Source: Membranipora membranacea
Lineage: Eukaryota > Bryozoa > Gymnolaemata > Cheilostomatida > Membraniporidae
NCBI GenBank assembly: GCA_914767715.1
Contig: OU612075.1
Coordinates: 20,026,001 to 20,090,000, forward strand
DNA length: 64,000 nt
Reading direction: 5' to 3'
Of the stretch, positions 1 to 12,519 are shown one piece after another. The notes under the pieces are model-generated. The model was given only the letters and a program-made list of their open reading frames with translations. It did no database searches and was not told where the DNA came from. Position 1 is the first letter of the stretch; the number at the start of each line of letters is the position of its first letter. Made by a program: the position numbers and the translations under genes.

Positions 1-45
1 TTGCTCAGATATTTGACTCTATGATTGCATCTCTGTTTCCTGAAA

Positions 46-201
46 TGACTCTCTGAGTAGGCAGGGTAAAATGACTCTCTGAGTAGGCAGGGTAAAATGA
101 CTCTCTGAGTAGGCAGGGTAAAATGACTCTCTGAGTAGGCAGGGTAAAATGACTCCCTGAGTAGGCAGGGTAAAATGACTCCCTGAGTAGGCAGGGTAAA
201 A
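46..201. repeat. 26-bp minisatellite, six copies
   Basis: Six head-to-tail 26-bp units with core CTGAGTAGGCAGGGTAAAA. Units start at 46, 72, 98, 124, 150 and 176. Copies 1-4 carry CTCTCTG and copies 5-6 carry CTCCCTG. The array ends about 45 bp before the edge of block A and is not seen beside the other block A copy. The open frames across it simply follow the repeat and are not genes. Confidence 0.97.
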
Positions 202-1589
202 TGTAAGCAACAAAAAATGTACTCCAAGTCTTGTCTTGCCTCAATATATGATAAAATGTGTTTTCACATAGCTGGCAAATATTTGCCCTTCCAGTGTGTG
301 TTGTTGATCTTGGTTCTCCCTTAATATTCAATCAGTTTCCCTCTCAACCCCTTGACCGATCTGCCTTATCAGTGATATAGGCTTGACATAGCTCAAGTGG
401 TAGTGGTACACTGAGCAACCAGGAAAATCCGTGGGCCATATCTGCTTGTTCTCATGGAGGAATTTTAATGCTTAGGTCATCCGGTCAAGTCAAGGTTAGG
501 AAGGATGTCTATGAAATGTGAACGGAATAATTTGTAACATCTCAGCTATTGCGTATGTAACAAGGCGAATTTTTAAGTAATAATTTACTCAATCAATATA
601 AGAATATATATATATTATGATTTCTGAAGAGCTGAAACCAAGGAGTTTCCACACCAAAAAGTCTCGTCTGCTTCCTTTATGACATGTAGGCCTACACAAT
701 TTTGCGAAAGTATGGTATTATCTGTAAATGATCAAGTGAGATAACTAAAAAGAAAGCAAGCTCCATTCGTAATGAGGTCGCTGGTAGGAGTATTTTAATA
801 ATCACAGAGTAAGGATATATGTCCTTACTCTTGAATGTCATCTAACTCTGATTGCTAACTTGTTTCTACATAGGAAAATTATCCGAGATTTTTACCAAGG
901 CTTTTAGCTAAATGCAATAATTATCTCCTCTATAGAATGTCCCCACATACAATATATACATTTGCAAAGGCAAGGTCGGGCCCCGGCAATGACTACGGGT
1001 GATCTAAACCGTCAAGCTGTCCATGCTGTCAATTGTCAACAACAAAATATCGACTTCCCTGGTCAGAAAGTGTACATCAAAGAGGAGCCAGCTCTAAAAT
1101 CTGCAGCAAAAAACTACTGATGAATTACACCTGTGGCTACATATGCCACACAGATCAAATTATCATTATTCACCATGACATTGCTTGTCATATTAAATCA
1201 AGAAAAACCCAACAAATTTAAAAAATACTCCAAATCAGTTTACGACCTTCAAATTGAGAAGTGTTTACAGGAACCACTTCCCTACACTCTGCTAACTTGA
1301 TCCGCTTGTTTTCACTTCCTCAAAATACTACCTCTGTTCAAGTTCAGTTGGCTAGCAGTTTTCTTGGACACTTATTGCCTCGTGTCAGCAGCAACGCTCA
1401 TTAACATGATTACTGGACATGACTAACCACCCTTACTCCCTTTTCCCATCTTCGTCATAAACCAGTTTTGTAATGAGGCTATCCTTGCCTATACCGATAC
1501 CTGACTAAGATGTTGGATAGCTCTATCTAAAATTTTGATGTGAATGTGGGTTTGGAAAATTGCATTGGATAAATTTTGAGTTAAAGGTT
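202..1589. other. no gene recognised
   Basis: After the minisatellite this is AT-rich non-coding sequence, block A from 248. A tRNA A-box-like stretch (TAGCTCAAGTGG near 390) has no B box. The open frame at 1033-1221 lacks any conserved counterpart in the other block A copy. I see no gene. Confidence 0.6.
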
Positions 1590-1905
1590 CAGTCCTTCTA
1601 GAAAAGTGGGTATATTACACCAGTATATAAAATATTGTGAGTTCATAGGGCAAATAAAAATAATAAAAAAATGAAAGTTGTGGAAATTAGCAGTTAGTTT
1701 TTTTTCAATTATTTTAGCAAGGATCATAGTGGATCATAGCGGTCAGGGGAGGCAATAAATCACTATGATCCACTATGATCCCAATTTTCAGACTTTGCAG
1801 CAGTTTTACTGAAATCAGGTTCACAGGCTGTTTTATTGCATATGTCTTAATGACTTTGCAGCCTGAGATCTTTGAAACCATACCAAACATGGCCTAGTAG
1901 GACTG
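1590..1905. mobile_element. 316-bp MITE-like insertion with internal hairpin
   Basis: This segment is absent from the matching place in block A copy 2 (near 58.2 kb). It is bounded by 12-bp terminal inverted repeats, CAGTCCTTCTAG at 1590-1601 and CTAGTAGGACTG at 1894-1905, with one mismatch. Inside is a perfect 19-bp inverted repeat: GGATCATAGTGGATCATAG at 1721-1739 and its complement at 1763-1781, loop 23 bp. No coding capacity and no clear target-site duplication. The superfamily is not assignable from what I can see. Confidence 0.7.
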
Positions 1906-4357
1906 TCACTTCAAGTATCTTGCTTCACCCCTTAGCCATACTATGCCTTCTACACAAATAGCCCGCATAAAAATGTTGGTACTTGTACCTGCATCAAACA
2001 GACGTCACTGGGCAATCTCTATACGAGCTATCCTGTCCTGACTTCTATATAGTGATGTGATATTTTTCTTGCGTTTTCATATTTTGCAATCATAATGCTG
2101 CAACCACATTATTAAGCATCAACCAAGTACATATTAGGGTGTTGGCTGTTTCTGTAGCCCCTATTCCGTGAATAGCAACGGCAGAATAACTATCATTTGA
2201 TTGATATATGAATTATCTTCTCATTCAAAAACGGTCAGACAATTGATCCAGCTATTTTATGCCTGAATACACCACTGGTTTTCATTGACGCTTGGTTAAA
2301 GTATTTTTATTTACCTTGCCAAACATACCAAGTTATTGACAAACAGTTGATAGCTTCAAAATAATATTATTCATTCGGCAGATTTGTTATGCATATTACC
2401 ATTTTCAGGAATGTGGAAGGTTGGCTGTAGTGCCTGTTTTGGAATCTGAATACAGACTTGCCTCTAACCTCAAAGGTAATTACTGTTTCCTCTATTAAAA
2501 TAATTACTCATTTAAAATGATGAGCGATAATTGTGATTTTGGGAAGAAGAGATTTATGCGAGTGATAACTAGGTCCTAAGGCGATTTGAGGGCTTGAGGG
2601 CTGTGGCATTATCTTGACCCATACTGCTTATGATGTATTGTTGGCTGACAGCAAATAATTTAGAAAGGTCTTGCCATCAGCCAAGACGTAACTTCTTGCA
2701 TCAGCTAACAATCAGAATCAAAGCAAGGAGTTAACTTGCTTAACTTGATCAAATCGTCAGGGTTATCAACTAAAAAACCTAGTGAATCTGTGCACCACGT
2801 CATTACGCCACATCGTTGTCCAGTACTGCGTCTAAACTAACATCAGTCGCAACAAAGTTGTCGACAATGGAATGCCACTTCCTGTAGCCAAAGCAAAGTT
2901 TGACTAATCACATTATTGGAAATGGATACAAGAGACAAATAAGTTTAAATCAGTAAGTAACGCTTTGTTTTCTCTTTCTATCTTCACATTATCTTTCCTG
3001 CGCCATAAACACCTTCTAGCAACATTGTAAATTGTGAAGGTCAGGCATTGGTGATGATCGTGTAGTCATTTAGCCAATATATTGCTATATATCCTACTGA
3101 GATTTGTCTTGCTAACTGACCAAGAAATATTAATGTCATTTCTGTGCTAAAAAAAGTAGTTAATAATAAGCATTCTGCCATATAGTTCTGCCAGGTAGAC
3201 CGAGCATTGTCCATTTGCTGGCAGTTCTCCGTGACAATGTTATGAGTAAGTAAGACCATAAAATGTTTTGATCGACTATATGGGGAATCCGTAATCCAGC
3301 TGCAAAACAACACCATTCGACGCACATTGCTTATACGCGCCTTTGCCTAGTGCATGCTTTTCTCTGACCAGCCAGGCAATTGTTACTAATGAAAATAATT
3401 CTAATAGTGTTTGTGCCTCCTGCAAACACTTCTGGTGTCATCAAGGGGTTGACATTATAGGTGAGATCAAGCAGGAATACTGTCTCCCAGGGTTCCCAGG
3501 GTCTCCAGCTGCCGGTTAATGACAATGTCTAGGGTGATAAACAGCAACTTCTTCATTAGTATTTAGTTATGTTGTCATACTCACATGAAATTATTAATCT
3601 GGATAGATTTGTGGGGTAAGGAAACATTTATCACGTGGCTCGCCCACAGGCTTAGACGGATATGTGGGTAACTCATTAACCATTAACTCTTGATCTTAAA
3701 GAGGCTATGAATACGTACCTAGCTTTTGTTTAAGATATTCAACGTGCATCGGATGGGGATGATTGAAAGTAGTCTAGATCAAAATTACACAACAACAGGA
3801 AATCTGTTTTCAACACCATTACCGCCATACCTCATAAAACAATAGCATGACCAAATGTTGAGGATTAGCAGGCTTGATCTCATGAACGTACCAGGAATTC
3901 ATGATGAATGAAACTCTTTTACGATTGCCAAGAAAATCACAAATAAATTTTTTTTGTATTGTTACGCTACAATCGGGGCTTCTGCGAGTTTGTAATGTAC
4001 ATGCTATTTGCATCACATGTTTACGCTTACAGGTTACAGCTGATATAGTCATATAGGCCCAAGTCAACCAGTGACACCTTCCATAATCTAAAATCAAGAT
4101 CATGTATAAAACTTCACAGCCGACCTTGAACAGACCTGCAAGAACCAATTGAGGAAAAAACCAAAGTTATCAATCAAATAATTGATATTATTGTGTTATT
4201 GCTTTGCATTCAGCATTCCAATGAATGAAAGTTAGTTTGAACTGAGTAAACAATTATCATGTGTCATTTTGCAAACTTTGTAATGCCTCCTAGAGAATGA
4301 AGTTCTTTGGACCCTAAAATAATCATAACTAAATTTTTATTATTGATTGCCTTGCAG
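1906..4357. other. block A interior, no firm gene
   Basis: Conserved with 58.2-60.7 kb but without long conserved frames. It holds one exon-like segment (2409-2475). A very conserved GC-richer patch near 3475-3520 (CCCAGGGTTCCCAGGG) is shared with 59.8 kb. The minus-strand frames at 3041-3325, 3331-3525 and 3819-4148 are not preserved in the other copy, so I do not call them genes. Confidence 0.55.
2409..2475 (+). other. possible exon, copy 1
   Basis: A 67-nt open segment sits between a good acceptor (ATTTTCAG before 2409) and a good donor (AAAG then GTAATTAC at 2476). Both sites are kept in the block A duplicate (58704-58778). The frame starting GAA TGT GGA reads ECGRLAVVPVLESEY... and is open in both copies. 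The two copies differ by 8 nt, which changes the exit phase, so a conserved protein is doubtful. It could be an exon of a non-coding transcript. Confidence 0.22.
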
Positions 4358-4405
4358 GAATGCAACTCAAATCTGACAGTGATAATCATGAATACCTCTT
4401 TTTGA
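4358..4405 (+). other. possible terminal exon, copy 1
   Basis: A strong acceptor (GATTGCCTTGCAG) precedes GAATGCAACTCAAATCTGAC. The same acceptor and sequence occur at 60704 in the duplicate. Read in frame from GAA it encodes 15 residues then stops at 4403-4405, the same in both copies. It lies convergent to the minus-strand gene ending at 4634. No function is recognisable, and a longer frame in another register (4360-4572) is not kept in copy 2. Confidence 0.2.
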
Positions 4406-4633
4406 AATCCTGGCATGCAAAGGAACTAACTTTTACTTGTTTTAGACAGAGAAAATTCCAAAACATGACTCATGGTTTTTTTGAGAAACCAAAGTATGAT
4501 GCACGGAAAACGATCAACAACACAACTTCGCAATTTTATATCAAAAACAACAAATACATGACTTGTTTTTAACTACAGTCATCCAAACTGTAATACAGCT
4601 TTTGTGAAAAAAAAATTGATGTAGCTAAAAATT

Positions 4634-5113
4634 CTACTCTTCATCACTTTCCTGTAATACTGCCATCAGCGGAGTTCTACGAATAGTTGGTGAGCCGATA
4701 GCATTCTTTAATGGCATGTCTGGTGACAAGACTTCTAACCATGAGCCAACATTTGTGGATGGAATCAATGTTAGCGACTGTCCATCAATGTCTTTGTTCG
4801 GAGTTATCCGTATTGAGTTGTCCCCATCTAGAGCGACGTGGGTGTGTTTGAGGCTGACGTATTTTTGTTTAGTGTTCAATGCTGACTTTGGGCCTAGTAA
4901 TATAAAATGATCTAGTCCGTTGTTGTAGACTTTAGCGCATACTGTGACCCTGCGCTTTCCTTCAGTTTGGATCGATAGTATTCCAGATTTTTTAAGGTGA
5001 TTGTCGGAAGCTTGAAAGTTGACGTTATTCTCTTGCTGCTGCTCATAGTATTGTTTCATCGTTGGAATACGGGGATGTACCGTAAGACCCTCATTGTGTA
5101 TTGATGGCGCCAT
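4634..5113 (-). CDS. small PH-like protein family, member A1 (159 aa)
   Basis: Intact 159-residue protein, family not recognised by name. Residues 1-40 are a hydrophilic leader with the family motif HPRIPTMKQYYEQ (13-25). Residues 41-130 alternate short beta-like strands: SGILSI, RRVTVCAKVYNNG, DHFILL, KYVSLKHTHV, IRITP and LTLIP. They end in a helix with a fixed Trp at 125 (VGSWLEVLSP). The last residues are the acidic LQESDEE (153-159). Strands followed by a Trp-containing C-terminal helix suggest a PH-like fold; this is inference. No signal peptide or membrane segment, so probably cytosolic. The ATG is two bases after a splice acceptor (TTATTACAG), so the whole protein is in exon 2 behind a non-coding first exon. 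It is closest to the copy at 60989-61468 and more distant from those at 21, 30 and 41 kb. Confidence 0.85.
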   Translation of the reverse strand: MAPSIHNEGLTVHPRIPTMKQYYEQQQENNVNFQASDNHLKKSGILSIQTEGKRRVTVCAKVYNNGLDHFILLGPKSALNTKQKYVSLKHTHVALDGDNSIRITPNKDIDGQSLTLIPSTNVGSWLEVLSPDMPLKNAIGSPTIRRTPLMAVLQESDEE

Positions 5114-5115
5114 AC

Positions 5116-5545
5116 CTGTAATAAGGAAAGTATAATAGTCAGTGCATTATCGGCGATTAAAGTATATGAGACATATTCAACAATTGCTCAGAGTTTAGCC
5201 TTGGGATAAGCTGTTTAAGTCATGTGAGAGGACCTTTGAACTGGTCCCTGACGTCTTTGGCCTTTACTTTGAGACTTAATGTACACTTTGCCTTATATCA
5301 AGTGCCCAGATCTCACCAAGTAAGCATATCAGAAATTTGATGAAGGTCGAAAACGATTCTAAACCTCATTGATACTAAAATGATGGCATGTAAGTAAAAG
5401 CTTACCGTATATATTTATAAAAGAGAGTTGCTGTAGGACCTCTTGGACCGCTTTTCCTAGCAATATCAGTATTCTAACGTGGACAAACCGGTCTGTTTGA
5501 TGTTTCGTGATAGAGATGGTGCTTGATCGATGATTTGCTCTAGAA
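5116..5545 (-). other. intron and untranslated first exon of A1
   Basis: The intron runs 5116-5405 on the minus strand: donor TACG|GTAAG at 5406/5405 and acceptor ACAG next to 5115. The first exon extends from 5406 to about 5545. Its 5' end is inferred from the TATA box, not seen. The same donor and acceptor are kept at 61761 and 61470. Confidence 0.6.
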
Positions 5546-5570
5546 TGAGGTTTAGTAATAATTGTAACAT

Positions 5571-5640
5571 ATTTATATGAGGCGACTATATATCATCATC
5601 TCATGACAGTTAACGATTTATCACCGAGATAATAGCCTCG
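5571..5640 (-). promoter_or_regulatory. TATA-type promoter of A1
   Basis: On the minus strand a TATA-like TCATATAAAT (5571-5580) lies about 165 bp upstream of the donor. Further upstream GAGATAATAGCCTC (plus-strand letters, 5626-5639) includes a GATA-type site. Both are kept at 61939-61948 and 61994-62007, and the B-type genes have a related GATAGCCTC upstream of their TATA boxes. Confidence 0.55.
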
Positions 5641-5659
5641 AATCTGTTATCTTATAAGG

Positions 5660-7308
5660 TTGGGCACTACAAGCCCCTTACTCATCTTGATCGCAAGCTG
5701 AAGTTGAAGTGACAACATGTAAACAAGATGTGTGAAATGGAATAAGTGGGTTTTGAAGAATGTGAAACCCTGATACAACACAAGTAAATAAGTATCAGTG
5801 TTGTTTGAGATGCTCAGCAACACACAGGGGTGGCTTCATGCTGCTAGGGCCGGCCATGAGGAGGTTGTACTAGAGAAGGCCTTGAAACAGCGTTTGACTC
5901 ATGGTTTCTAGCTGAAGACCTGTGTGTTGTGCAGTGGGACGCGCACCACTGTATGTTGTATCTTGCCGTCTGATATATGACAAAAGGACTTGATGAGTGA
6001 TGCAAGACAAAGTATCAGTCTGGTTCTTTACAAAGCAACAATAGATGAATAGATGTTTCATGGTTTACAACTTCCTGTTAATCCTTACAGGTAAACCTAT
6101 AAAATTCAACACATTGTTTATTGTATTGTCTGACTTGATTCATCTATAACACACCATAATATAATGTAAAAACACCACTTCAGTTTAGCAAAAAATGACA
6201 ATGAAATCATTATCGTTTGTTTGAAGAGATATTTCATAACAAGATTAGCCGAAGATTTATTGGTCCAAGACTAGCAGTTACATAAACATTCTCTTTTGTC
6301 AAAAGAAAATCTGACTTAATGAGATGATTCAAATAACATAAGCTGATTTTCCATCACCATAATAATATTTGTAATTGATTAGCTCTGCTGGAACTTATGT
6401 AAGTTACATTGATGACTCATAGGAATGTTGTTCGCAGCATGAGACCAAAATGAATTTCCCTTCAGTTTTTTGTTGCAATTCCATGGGATAAAATAGGACA
6501 GAGCCATGATACAGACCACCCAATAGCCATTTAGCTAGCTTTGCTATTATATCATACCAATCACTGATTCATTAGGAATCTTTGAAACAGAATCTTAGAC
6601 GGCTATTTCATTCTTTATAATAGCCATGAAAAACAGTATAAAACAACATCAGCCATTACTGATTTATATAAATGAAACACCAAGAAAAAAATAGGCTGGT
6701 CTTGGTTGAGATGAAGATGGGCGTTCTAGTTGTATTTCTTGGTCTAGGTCAGGTATTCTTCGGAGGAGTAAAAATCATGTCACTTGCAAACACCAACAAC
6801 AAGCAAAACATTCTGTCAAACTAAAAAAAACCTGAACTTCTCATCACACATCCTAGTGGAATTTCTATTATACTCGGCTAGCGAGAAAAACCAGAATTAC
6901 CATAAAATCCCATTAAGTGCATAGACTGTATTTGAATGTGTGTCACTATCTCCTCAGTCACATGATTAATATGTGATGTTCAAGCATAATACCATCCATT
7001 CAACACTCATTCCATACCAACTTGTGACAGCTAAAACAACAACTGAGTTTTAGTCGTCCACTATGACTGTCAGGTTTTTGGGAAATCCCAAATGATGAAT
7101 GTATGACCACGTGATGTGTCATTGCAAACATGTATAATTGCAAGTAGTATAATTTTAAATTATATAAAAGATTCGGTTTTACCTTGCAACATAATATACA
7201 AACCAGTCACAATTCTTTTGAGAGCGTCTAATCTACTCATTAGTCCTTACTGATTTTGTTGCAAAAGGACATAGGTTTAGGAAAACAACCTTTCATCGCG
7301 GGCTCTGC
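5660..7308. other. block A right part, no gene recognised
   Basis: AT-rich non-coding sequence conserved with 62.05-63.6 kb, and in pieces with 10320-10720 (direct) and 12520-13435 (inverted). Short open frames such as 5870-6061 are not conserved across these copies. Confidence 0.55.
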
Positions 7309-7531
7309 CTATAACAGTACCCATACTATAACAGTACCCATACTATAACAGTACCCATACTATAACAGTACCCATACTATAACAGTACCCATACTATAAC
7401 AGTACCCATACTATAACAGTACCCATACTATAACAGTACCCATACTATAACAGTACCCATACTATAACAGTACCCATACTAACAGTACCCATACTATAAC
7501 AGTATCCATACTATAACAGTACCCATACTAA
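7309..7531. repeat. 17-bp minisatellite, about 13 copies
   Basis: Head-to-tail copies of CTATAACAGTACCCATA. One unit has lost TAT (near 7480) and one carries TATCCATA. The matching place in block A copy 2 holds a single related unit, CTATCAGTACCCTATC near 63662, so the array expanded after the duplication. Confidence 0.95.
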
Positions 7532-9279
7532 AGCGATCCACCAGGGAGAATGGATCCATGGATCCACAGACCTGCTAGAAAACCTTAGCGAGTCATGAGA
7601 AAATAGAGGTTGAAATTTAGCTTTGCTCAATATGTCTTGATTGAAGAGATTATGTTGTCAGAGAGTGAATCATTATGCATGGCCGCTAATTTGAAAATGT
7701 AGATGTTGCTCATTGTTGGATCTGGTCCCAAACTCATGACCCATTGCTGATAACCATGTGGTAGATTTCTTCCTCAAAGATCTCACAGGTGGTCCTCCTT
7801 ATCAACTTTACATTCACCACAGCCACAGCATTGTCCTAGAGATTATCAACTGAGTAATTTCTAGTAATACCCACACTGAGACACCAGGAAAATTAGCAAA
7901 CATCTGATTGATCTCACGGAATAATTTGTATACAGCGTAGTTCTAAGAGGGGACAGGAAGTACCACAGTAACATGCCAAGCCATACCAAACAATCTTTGT
8001 GGTGAAGCAACCTTACCACATAGGATCCACAGAGGGTAACGTTGCTATTGCGGAACTAATCACATTTTATTACCTAAAGGACGGGACGAGATCGGAAAAG
8101 AAAATTCACTAACTGCATGGCTAATCCTTAAATTGACTTGGTGTAAATGAATTATATACTACGCAACTCTCACTCTGATATAGCAAACTACACTGTAAAA
8201 TGAAAGAAGTGCAAGTAATTTGGATAACATTTTGTGGCAGTTGGCGAGCAGTTGTTGCAGGTACCATATCAAATACTAATAGTATTGATTAGTATTGATG
8301 GTATGATCCATGATATTACCGCTCCTATGGTATGGTCCATGCTCTCTGTAAACAACTGGTGTCGATAGCAAATATATCTAGGACAACCCTAGAGCCTATC
8401 ATGGCGACATGATGGCTGTCACATACACCAAACTGCTTATATTTAAAGTAATTGATAAATATTATCATTATATCCTTAATATTACCACATCCTTTGCACT
8501 GGCCTATGCCTTCTCTGCCAACTACAAGAAGTAGCATTTAAAGAATTTGGTCATGTTTGACATTAACATCCTGACCTTGACATTGACATCCTGACCTCAT
8601 CGAATGAATAAGAAAACTGGTAGACTACTGAACACACATGGAGTGGCAACTTTTACCTGCTGATATATTTATCTCTGAATAACTAACTGATGCAGCAATT
8701 GGTATGTGTATTTTTTATCTCTGAGGAATAGATAGCAGCAGCAACTGACAGAGTACATGTAACTCCAACCGACTGAGAGACGCAATCGAAAAATCCTGAA
8801 TTCATGGAACTGCCACTTCATAATACCTTAAAGCTAGCATTGCTGCAATTGGGCCGCTTCCGATTCAGTAACACTAAATGTCAGTTGTATTAAGTGCTAT
8901 ACCTGATCAGGTTGTTTATCCCGATTTGTCCTTGATGAAATTTTCTACTTCCTCATATATCTTTAGGGGTTGTGTATTTTTAAAAAGTGTTTCTCAATGC
9001 TTCACTGATACAGCAAAACGTGTGAATGCATAACGCTCGTTCATATGTGCACAGTGTGTACACCATGATTGAAATGGTGATGGTCTGAAGACGAATATGG
9101 CAACAAAAATCGAGTCTATATCTGGTCACAGTTCCATAAATAGCGCTGATCCATCCGTAATAACGGTCCTTCTATCCGCTCATCAACTCTAATATTGCTA
9201 CACCCAAACATTTATAACCACCATTGTGTTTTGACATGATAGTTTTGAACTCAGGCCCCCTCAGTCAATGTTTATGTTA
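7532..9279. other. non-coding, end of block A and beyond
   Basis: 7700-7930 still matches 63.8-64.0 kb; the source of the inverted copy at 12520-13435 extends to about 8110. Near 8570 a ~20-bp unit with ACATCCTGACC is duplicated in tandem. No conserved frame or RNA gene is seen. Confidence 0.5.
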
Positions 9280-11495
9280 AGACTCTCTGATCATTGTCTA
9301 GCTTTGTCATCAAACCATAGCTTTGGAGGGTGGTTGGAATAAGAATCGAAAATAGGATTGAGCTTGCCCAGTGGTTGAATGACAGCTAGATTGGCTGAGC
9401 AAAGCAGCTTTTTCGTGCTGACATTACTTTTATGGTCACCATATGGTTGTAGATGCCTAGAATGTGGCTACTTTGCAAACTATCGGAAATAAACATTCAG
9501 CTCCACTATTTGCTAGGATATTATTTTTTCTGGTTTGTAGTCATATGAAATGACATTACATGAATTACGTTGGCTCTGATTTTACTATTAGTTGAAGGAG
9601 TGACACATTGTTAAAAAATCTCTACTTTAAGATGAATCCAGGGTTCAACAGTGCAAAAGAAAACATTCATAAAACTCATTTTATGGTCAGGACTCCACTT
9701 TTTTGCGTAAGAGTTTTTACAATGTTTACTAATTTATTTAAATTAAATAGAATTGCATTAGCTCATGCGTCTGGAAAGCACCTTTGATGTATTCTACTGC
9801 TTCGTGCAGCATCAAAGGTTTGCTTTCACGCTCTCAAAATTAATACCGGCAAAACATAATCTCTTATAATATTTAAACAAACAAATCATTAAGTTAAAAA
9901 ATATGGAGAACTAACGTCATCATTGAGTCCATTACATACATAAATAAGATACTAGCAGAATAATTTAAAAGGAATTGTGGGAACAAAATCTGCTCTTCTC
10001 ATGTAAGACATGAATTTTAGTAAGTCCCATCAGCCATCTTAATCCGGATGTAATTAGAGCATTCAAATCTTCATATCCATGACCACATATGATATCCTGT
10101 CTCAGAACGGTGCGAAAGGATGTCAAGTTTTCTGCTCTGGTGTAAATTGGTGAATTTACAAAAACTAATTGTGTTAACAACTTCTGGTACCTGTGTTAGG
10201 CATTTAACACCATCAAAGTGATACATCACTGGAATTTTTGTCCTTGTTTAACAAGGTTATGGTTGTGCAAAAAAGTAGCTGCATGAAGAGAGGTTTCATA
10301 ATCAGATGATCTCAAGATTTATGGGAAAAGACTAACAGTTACATAAACGTTATTCTTATGTCAATAGAAAATCTGGCTAAATGAGAAGATTAAAATAACC
10401 TACTCTGTTTTTCCATCAGCATAATAATAGTTGATTAGCACTGCTTGAACTCTTGTTAGTTACCTTTACGAATTATACGAATGTCATTCGCAGCATGATA
10501 CAAAAAAGATTAAAAGTGAATATCCCAGTTTTTGTTATAATTCCATAGGATTAAAAAGACAGAGCCACAAACCCAGCCACCCAATGGCCATTTAGCTAGC
10601 TTTACCATTATTTCATATCCATAACTGATTCATTCAGAATATCGGAAACTGATCTTTTGATGATTGTTTCTTTATCTGTCTTGCCAAAATAGACAGTAGA
10701 ATACAACATAATTCATTGTCTTAGAGAAGGGGCTATGAGTGTACTATTTCTATATAATCTATGTTGGATATGTGGAGGGGAGATGGAGTAAAAGTCATCA
10801 CTGATAAAAAAAAATGCCAAATAGCGGAGTATTCTCTATTACGAAATATGATAAAAGATTAGTTTTCTAATGGAAGGCTGTCTTCATCATGCAAGCCTAC
10901 AACCAAACCTTTGATGCAGCTCTTTACAGTAGAAGCCACGAAAGGCGGTTTAACTGAATAGAACTAAATATTATAGAGGTGACGGAATGCACTTCTATTG
11001 AATTTACATAAATCATAAAAATGTAAAAAATATTGTTAACAAAAGTTGATCCCTGACCATAAAAGAAGTATTATGAACTAGTTTTTGCACTATTAAACCC
11101 TGGATTGATCTTTACAGTATATATTTTTACCAACATGTCACTCCCAGGGGGGACATCAAGGGATTAAGAACTCCCTCAACTATTAAGAAAATCAGAACAT
11201 GCCGTGATTCATGTTAAAACTTTCTGTCAGCTCAGATGACAGCCAAACTTCCAAAACAAACAATACCCTAACAAGCAATGGACCTGAAATTTCCTTTCCA
11301 AAAAGTCACTTAGTAATTACTGTCTAGGCATCTACGACGATACAGCAATCATGAAAGCCATGACAAGGTGAATGAGCTGCTGCGCTCAGCAAATCTAGCT
11401 GTCATTCGACCACTAAGCAAGCTCAATCCTAATTTTATACTGTCCCATCCGATCCATGTTCGGCAGCAAAGATGACAAAAGATTACTGAGTCCTT
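9280..11495. repeat. diverged long inverted duplication
   Basis: The arms 9280-9840 and 10895-11495 are inverted relative to each other. Anchors: ATAGGATTGAGCTTG (9352) against CAAGCTCAATCCTAAT (11418), and ATCCAGGGTTCAACAGTGC (9636) against its complement with changes near 11090. Identity looks about 75% by eye. The spacer holds a direct copy of part of block A (10320-10720) and a stretch shared with 15360-15530. It could be an old foldback transposon or an inverted segmental duplication. Arm ends are approximate. Confidence 0.6.
10320..10720 (+). repeat. partial direct copy of block A
   Basis: Matches 6262-6625 and 62625-62960. All three contain the phrase GCCATTTAGCTAGCTTT and a preceding ACTA(A/C)CAGTTACATAAAC. 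Non-coding. Confidence 0.75.
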
Positions 11496-12519
11496 ATTAA
11501 TTATTGGTTGAGGCGGCACAATTTCAAAACCAATTTGTCAAAACATGGCATTGTCTGGGTGCAGTGAGTATAGACTTAAGCTGTAAATATGAGAACCAGT
11601 ATTAATGATAGATAAGCAATCCATGGAACTTTACCAGATAGAGACCAGAGTTTTCTAGACATTTTCGGCTACATACCTGCACAATTACAAACAGCAACTC
11701 GCCGTGTATGCAGGGTTTAGTTTTTATACAGTCACATGTTTTACGGTACCAACTGCAATACTTTGAGGGGTACGTTACAACGTACCAGCGAAGCCTTGAG
11801 ATACACGTTGCAGAACACACCACCCTTAATATACGAGGAAGTGAGGAAGTTCATCAAGGACAAAACGGGAAAAACAAGTTGATCAGGTAGCACTCACTAC
11901 AAGCACTAATACGAATGCATGAATATATATATCATTGAATACAGCTGACATTAAGTTTTATTGATCTGCAGCAGCCCGATAACAGCGAGATAGCTTGAAG
12001 GTATTGTGAAGTAATGCTTCCATGAATTCGAGATATTTTTTGTTTTTACCTTTCAGTTGGAGTTAGATGTACTGTATCAATTGCTGCTGCGTTCGGTCAT
12101 TGACTGACAAAAAAAGTTTGTTTAAATTGGTATTATAAAACACACAAACTTTTTATCTGGAAGCAAGGCTTGTCATTTGGATTGTGTAGTGTTATTGGAC
12201 TATGAAGACCTTTTGATTTAATGGTGATAATGTTGCCACAGCAGGTGTATTCAGCGGTTTACCAGTTTGCATACATTCAAGATTATGTTTGGAGGTAAAT
12301 TATGACTGACATGACACGACTGATATGCTCCCCTTTGATTTGCTGCGGTTTACAGCGGTATGGACCAGACCCAAGGATGCGTTACTATCATATACTATTT
12401 CATAAGTTACTAACTGCAACAAAAATCGTCCAAATTATTTCCACTTGTAAAGTTTCGCCATGTAATCTGGTACATCAGAGTGAGAGTATCTTGGTAATCA
12501 AAATTAATCCTTTTGCAAT
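11496..12519. other. no gene recognised
   Basis: I see only AT-rich sequence with short, unconserved open frames (11602-11823, 11708-11890, 12302-12601). Confidence 0.4.

Larger units (their letters stand above)
248..7930 (+). repeat. block A, copy 1 (long segmental duplication)
   Basis: From about 248 the sequence can be followed, with small indels, to 56792-64000 in the same orientation. Shared anchors include GCTGGCAAATATTTGCC near 275 and 56815, the gene at 4634-5113 and 60989-61468, and CACCAGGAAAATTAGCAAAC near 7885 (GGAGAATTAGC near 63945). Copy 1 has a 316-bp MITE (1590-1905) and an expanded minisatellite (7309-7531) that copy 2 lacks. Copy 2 has extra sequence near 60.15-60.5 kb. 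The boundaries are my eye alignment and approximate. Confidence 0.85.

Noticed and set aside
380-470. Possible tRNA (TAGCTCAAGTGGTAGTGG resembles an A box)
   Set aside because: No B box, no cloverleaf and no acceptor stem. The second copy near 56940 has indels in the same stretch.
3331-3525. Collagen-like coding (GGAGACCCTGGGAACCCTGG on the minus strand)
   Set aside because: Only two or three Gly-X-Y triplets, and the open frame is in another register.
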